From NCBI GenBank assembly GCA_004794655.1, contig SMMW01000085.1, positions 1,240,001 through 1,304,000 of the forward strand: a DNA stretch of 64,000 nucleotides, in the 5' to 3' direction. How positions within the stretch are numbered: position 1 is the stretch's first letter; each line of letters opens with the position of its first letter. This stretch comes from Marisa cornuarietis (taxonomy: Eukaryota; Mollusca; Gastropoda; Architaenioglossa; Ampullariidae). Of this stretch, positions 41,401 through 47,400 are shown one piece after another. Made by a program: the position numbers and the translations under genes. The notes under the pieces are model-generated. The model was not told the DNA's origin and did no database searches. It worked only from the letters and a program-made list of their open reading frames with translations.

Positions 41401-44400
41401 CAGCTTCACAGATCTTACCAAGTAAGGAAAAGTTCCTTGTTTCTTTATCACATCATTGACCGTTCGTTGATGCATTCAGTGCAGTCAGCGATGGTAATGT
41501 TAACTTTGCATGTTGTGCAGGCACATACAGCACCTACCTATAAACACAGCAGTTTCTTCTGCTATATGATATTCGTGAGATTGTCCTTTGATGAACTGGT
41601 TCTGTGTGTTGTGACACAGCTGAAGACAAGAAGCATCATGATAACATGGCTAAACGAATGCCTGGACTCAATTCCCCAACTATCAGCATGCGACTCCTTG
41701 GACGCCAAGCAGCAGGTGGTCCTGATGCTATATCTATCAGCAGTCTGCCAGTCTCCGAGTCTGAAGATGATTTAAATGGTATGTGTCTCATCTTCTGCTC
41801 TGCTATATGTGTGCACATGCTTTGAAGGAATTAATAATCGGCTGATTTAAGCTTCTTTTTGCCTTTACTAAAAATACAAAATTTCTTTCTATCAGCCACA
41901 TGAATGCTGTTTGATTTGCAAAGATGCCTTAATGGCAAGTCCATCAAGTTAAGAATTGTTATTTACAGAGAAATTGTTTCAAGGCTTTTTTTTTTTGGTG
42001 GGGTGGAGGGGAGGGGAAATAAAAGTAGTTAAGGAAGGGAGTGAGGGCTATATTGTACATGTGAGAGACAGAGTGTGTGCGTGCACACATGCATGCATAC
42101 TGTCATGTTGCAAAGCGTTGTTATGTAGGATGAGAGGTGAGGTTATCTTACTTGGTGCATGTTCAGCAAATTCATTCTTTCGCATGGCCAGTGTTTCCCC
42201 ATGGAAATGCTTATAATGGAATATTGTGTTCAAATGTAGAAGGAAGAAGTTAAACAAGGTAGAGAGTGCAGTCCTTTTTTTCGTGTTAGTAGCATGTAGG
42301 ATGAAATTACTAGAAATTTTTATTCAAATATTACGATAGGTTGGAGCTAGGCTTTCCATCTCCATATGTGTCTCAACAAATGTAACTCAGCTTCTGTTGA
42401 ACTTTTTGTGTTTTTCTTCATCCCTCTGCAGCTCGACGGGCAAAGAGGAAAGGTAGTGATTGCTGTGGGACAGCTCACTTATGCTGTGATATGTGCATCC
42501 CCTCAATATCTTCACCATTTGGTGTTGTACATTATACTGTATCACTCCTGCTTACCCCATTCATGATCACCTCACTGTACATCTCATCTTTTCACCAGGC
42601 CTCATTCACCTTCTATTTGAAATGAGTTATAGCCTGTATGATTCTTGAAAAAAAGAGTAGCACTTTGTGTTTGTACTTTAGTGGAATTTTGCTTCTCAGC
42701 ATTTGTTCAGGAAATGTTTCGTGCTCAGGCCATTATTTGAAGAACAACAGCTCTAGTCACTTAGACCAGCTTTTTTTTTCCTGACTTTCTTGATGCTTCA
42801 TGCTAGTCATCTAACAACATCATGATAAATAATTCTTGCATGCATGCACGAATAAGAGTAGATGCAGAATATACCTTCAAAGCATTGAGGTGGTACAACA
42901 GCATGTTAACAATGACCATCATAGAGATAGACTGCATGTTACTGCCAAAGCGTATGGGGACTTGTTCTTGAGGTAGAAAAGCAATATGTGCTGTGTAGAT
43001 ATTAGCATTTCAGATCTCAGCATCAGAATATGCAAAGGAAAAATTTCAGTGCTTTTTTAGAGGTTTTGTGGTTTTATATTATATATATTTTATATAAGTT
43101 TTTGGTTTTTTTTTTAAAGGCTAAATGGGTATTCTCATTTTTGCATTTGTTTAGAGCACTTTTTTTCTTTTAGCCACTCCGGCTTTTGGGGGAAATTGTG
43201 GAATTTTACTCATATATTGCATAAATATATATATATATATATATGTAAATGATATATTCTAATAAATCCAGCATGCTGAAGCATTTAGCTGTTGGCCTTC
43301 ACAGCATCAGATCACATCCTGATGCCGTATCCCACATGCCCTAGCTATCATAAGTCAAGATTTTTGTGTATGTGTCTCAGAATGGCAGCATTTTAGCTTT
43401 TAGCCATTTCTAGAATGGCATGAAACCACACCATTAGCTAGTTCTAATTTTTGAGGCGGTAGTGTATCCTGTTGGCTGTTGTGTTCAACTTCAGAGCAGA
43501 AACTGGTTGTGAACTTCCCCCACATACTAAGCAGATATCTGCTTAATCTAGAATGGTAAAAGATGTGGATGCATGGTATGTGTAGCATGCAAAGACCCCC
43601 TGAATTAAACCTCATAGTGTGAGTAGATGTCTATTACATGGTAAATGTCCTTGCTCCAAAACTCCTTTTCTATGGTATAAATGTGTGTATATTTATACTG
43701 ATAAATGTTATAGTTTATATATCTATGCCTGAAGCTCCTCTTCATGTCATATCATTTGTGATGTATTTGCAGTCTGCACATTGTAATTAGTGACCAGCGC
43801 CAGCCTATTGTGTATATAACTGCTCTGCTGTCTTGGGATCTTGTGAAGTGGTCTTTAATGAATTAGCTCAGACTTCTTGTTCAGACATAAAAGAGATGAA
43901 ACTGTTACAAATTTCTTCAATACACATTAAGAAACTGGTGATGTAATGATGCATGCAAGAATATGAAGGTCCTCCTATTTGCAAGTACAAGTCCGTGGAT
44001 GAAAGCACAAAGCAGATGCGACAAGAATTCCAGAATTATTATTTCATTGCATGGCTTTTGCAGAGGTATGGGTGTGTAGGCCGATGACAGATAACAACCT
44101 GTCACAGCCTCACCCAGATTTTCGTTCCACCTGGCAACATGTGCCAAAAGGCCTCAACTTGGTGCATTGGTCCCCTCATGTTCATCATTGGGACCAGGGT
44201 CAGTGGGGTTTCTACCCTCTTATTCAACAAAAATAACACTGGTATTCTCACTTGAAGGCTGTTCTTTTTAATCCCTGAGGCCATTGGCATGCATTGATCA
44301 GCACTTAATCTTTTAGAACAGGGGTGGGAAAGCCTTTTTTATTCCAAGGGCCATTTTGATATTTATAACATCATTCGTAGCCCATACAAAATTAAAAATT

Positions 44401-47400
44401 AGCCTGCTTTGGTTAAGCTGTAGTTATGCCAGTGTGTTAACACTTTTGAAGCGTATACAGTCCTAGCCTTCCTGCCACTGCTGTCCTTTTAGTCCCCACA
44501 GTCCGCCATTTCATAACTAGATGCAGGAAAAATACACTCTGCTCCTATGAAAAGTATAGCGAAACAGCTGTTTGGAGTCCGTAAAAATACTTCTTTATAA
44601 TCAGAAAGTTCTTTGAGGAGACAGACTATATAGTAACAAAACCTTTTTCCCCTGGTGCACAGTTTTCTGCTTGTGGTTATGAAAGTACATTAATATAATA
44701 ACCACAGCTATTTACTACATGCATCTAATTTTTTGATGGAGGAGTTCATAGCATTTACAAAGTGTCAACACACATGGTACAGAGACATTCATGCACATAC
44801 ACAGATAAACCCAAACAAATTTTTACCAGCCAAAGGTTTTTCATTTGCTCATTTGATGGAATTTCATGAAAGGGTAATATTGGACATTTATAGGCCTGAA
44901 CTGTGCATTGAAATACACAGTAAAGTTGATGGTCTTTTTTTAATTGTAAGGGAGGATGGAGAATTGGTGTTTTATGCAACTAAGGCTGTATCACAGCAAG
45001 GTAGCCAGTCCCGTAAACAGATGCTACATTTAGAGAAAGAACAGCATGCCTGAGACGAGAGCTGAAACCACGACGGTCTGTATTGGTGACGGGTGCTAAC
45101 CATTGTGCCACCGGACCGCCTATTTATCATAAGAGCCAACATTTTCGAAGACACTATATGTATTAACAGTCAACATCAAATGGAAGCGGCTTGGAGTGAA
45201 GGTCACATGGATGCATAATTATCCAAAATTGTCCATATAAGCCAACAAGAAGCACATATTTCTGTCCCGTGATGCCGGGCCGGATCAAATGATTTCACAG
45301 CTGGTTTATACAGCCCGCAGGCGGAATGTTCCCCATCTCTGTTTTATAAACACTGATCTAACGTCTGAAGTGAATTAAATGGTGTAGCTACATGTAAAAA
45401 GGTATTCTGAAAATGTAGGCATTTTACTGATTTCTTATTTTGAAATTAAAATTGTGTGCTCCATAAAATGAACAAGAATCTGGTTACTAAGTCTGTGCTG
45501 GAAATATCTGAGCCTACCTTTTACATGCCAGTGGTCTTCAGAAGTAGAACTTTTTTGTAACACATAGTGTTTCCCCACTTAAAAGTGTATGGTTTCAGAA
45601 TTACCCATGCATGACTGGTCAGGGAAGAATCCCTCAGTACTATAGTGATTAGAACCTGGCAAAGATTTTTGTAAAGGAATAATGCTGATAGTTCTGGTAG
45701 AAGTCTTTATGTCCAGTCTTATTGTGCATTACATATTTTGCTCACAAATTTTGGTAAATACACCAACTCTTTTCCATTCTTGTGAATGATTTAATATCAT
45801 TTGCATGAGATAAATATGGTGTCGTTGCTAGACAGTACAGTGGACTTACTACCTGGTGTAAATTGAATGTGTGTAACACTTTTTAACATTTTATTTTTGG
45901 TGGAATGCTAACAGCCTTCTAGTCATTCTTACTCTCTTTAATATACTATGTCCTACTTTTTTCATTTGCCTTATGATTTCAATAATCCTTTTTTTTTTTA
46001 CTCTGCATCATTTTAATTAAGACTTTAAAAAAAACTTCAAAAAGTATGACTTCTCAAGGATTTTTTTTTAAAGTTTGAAATTCACCATGACTGAAAGATT
46101 TGTTTGATCTTACCATATCTGGGGCATCTGAAATTTTGTGAGTTTGCAAGTAAAAAAGCAGTCCTCTGTCTCGTCTGTCAGGGGAAAATATGAAAAAAAA
46201 ATAATAATAAACAACCATGGCATAACTCATTCATTATCATCATCCAGATTGAAAATGGATTTTGTCATTGTCTTTGAACTTATCCTTCATTAAAGATTTC
46301 TTGTGTGGATAGTGCAATAACTTATGATATAAAATATTAAGCATGCTTCATATTTTTTCATAGTGCTAAGAGAACTGGGTCCACCAGTTTGGATTCATGG
46401 GATAAAAGGGGATAAGAAAAACCCCATTGTCAGTTTTCAGTTGTGTGTGTGTATATATATATATATATGGCATTTATTTTTAGATTGTTTTGCCTTTGTT
46501 GTTTTGTCTTGAAATATTTTGTGATGCTAGATCTTCTGTGGCAGTTTTTTTTTTAAAGTTGCACATTGCTCTGTCATGCATTTTTATCAAAAATTTACAT
46601 TAATGTTTATAGATACACAAGTATCCACTCATTTTTCCACATATAAATGCATGCATATACACACATCCACGGAGCACTTCTTACAAAATTAATTATATAT
46701 CAGTCATTTGGGTTGCAATACCTGATTTAAAATTACAGCTTCATGTATCACCTATTTTGTACTGAAACATATAAGTTCTGCAGTGAAATTATGTATAAAC
46801 AGCATACTCAAACTATAGTTTTATTTTATAATGGTTGTAATCCTTTGAATAATGTATGCATGCATCAGTGCTAACCATGTAGAACGGTGTAACTATGTTA
46901 TACTTGTAGCTCCTTTGTCAGGTCTTGTACATAATGGAGACCACACTAATTTGAGCAATAACATTAAAACAGGGCTTTATCTGTAAGAGTAAAACATTGC
47001 ATTGTGCCAATAGAATTTCAAATTATATGTAAGCAACAATCTATATTCTACGCAATCAGTCATTTGATCAGTGCCTAACATTATTTTTTTATGTTTGATT
47101 AATGCCCTCTGTTATTTTATGTTAGATGAATAGGGTGAAAACTTTAAATGTCATTGTTGATGAATATAGACATCATGTGCGTTGACAGTGTTAGATTCGT
47201 ATTTGCAGCAAATGTAAAGTAGAACTGATTTCATTCTCTAATTAACACACGGGTGAGTGAACGACAGGGATGCTGTTTCAACAATCAGAAAGTAAATTAA
47301 AACTTTTAGAGCTTAAGAGTGTGCTTTATGAAATAGCCCTCTCCTAATGACATTGTGTGTTTTGTCTCCAGGCTATCACTGGGATACCTCTGACTGGGCC

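Larger units (their letters stand above)
41779..47371 (+). other. 5.6 kb last intron (with candidate microexon)
   Basis: This contains the 21-nt candidate microexon (42432-42452), a (TA)n run (43227-43243), the hAT-like element with an internal SINE (44319-45341) and a TG/TA run (46442-46468). No other gene is visible. Confidence 0.75.
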
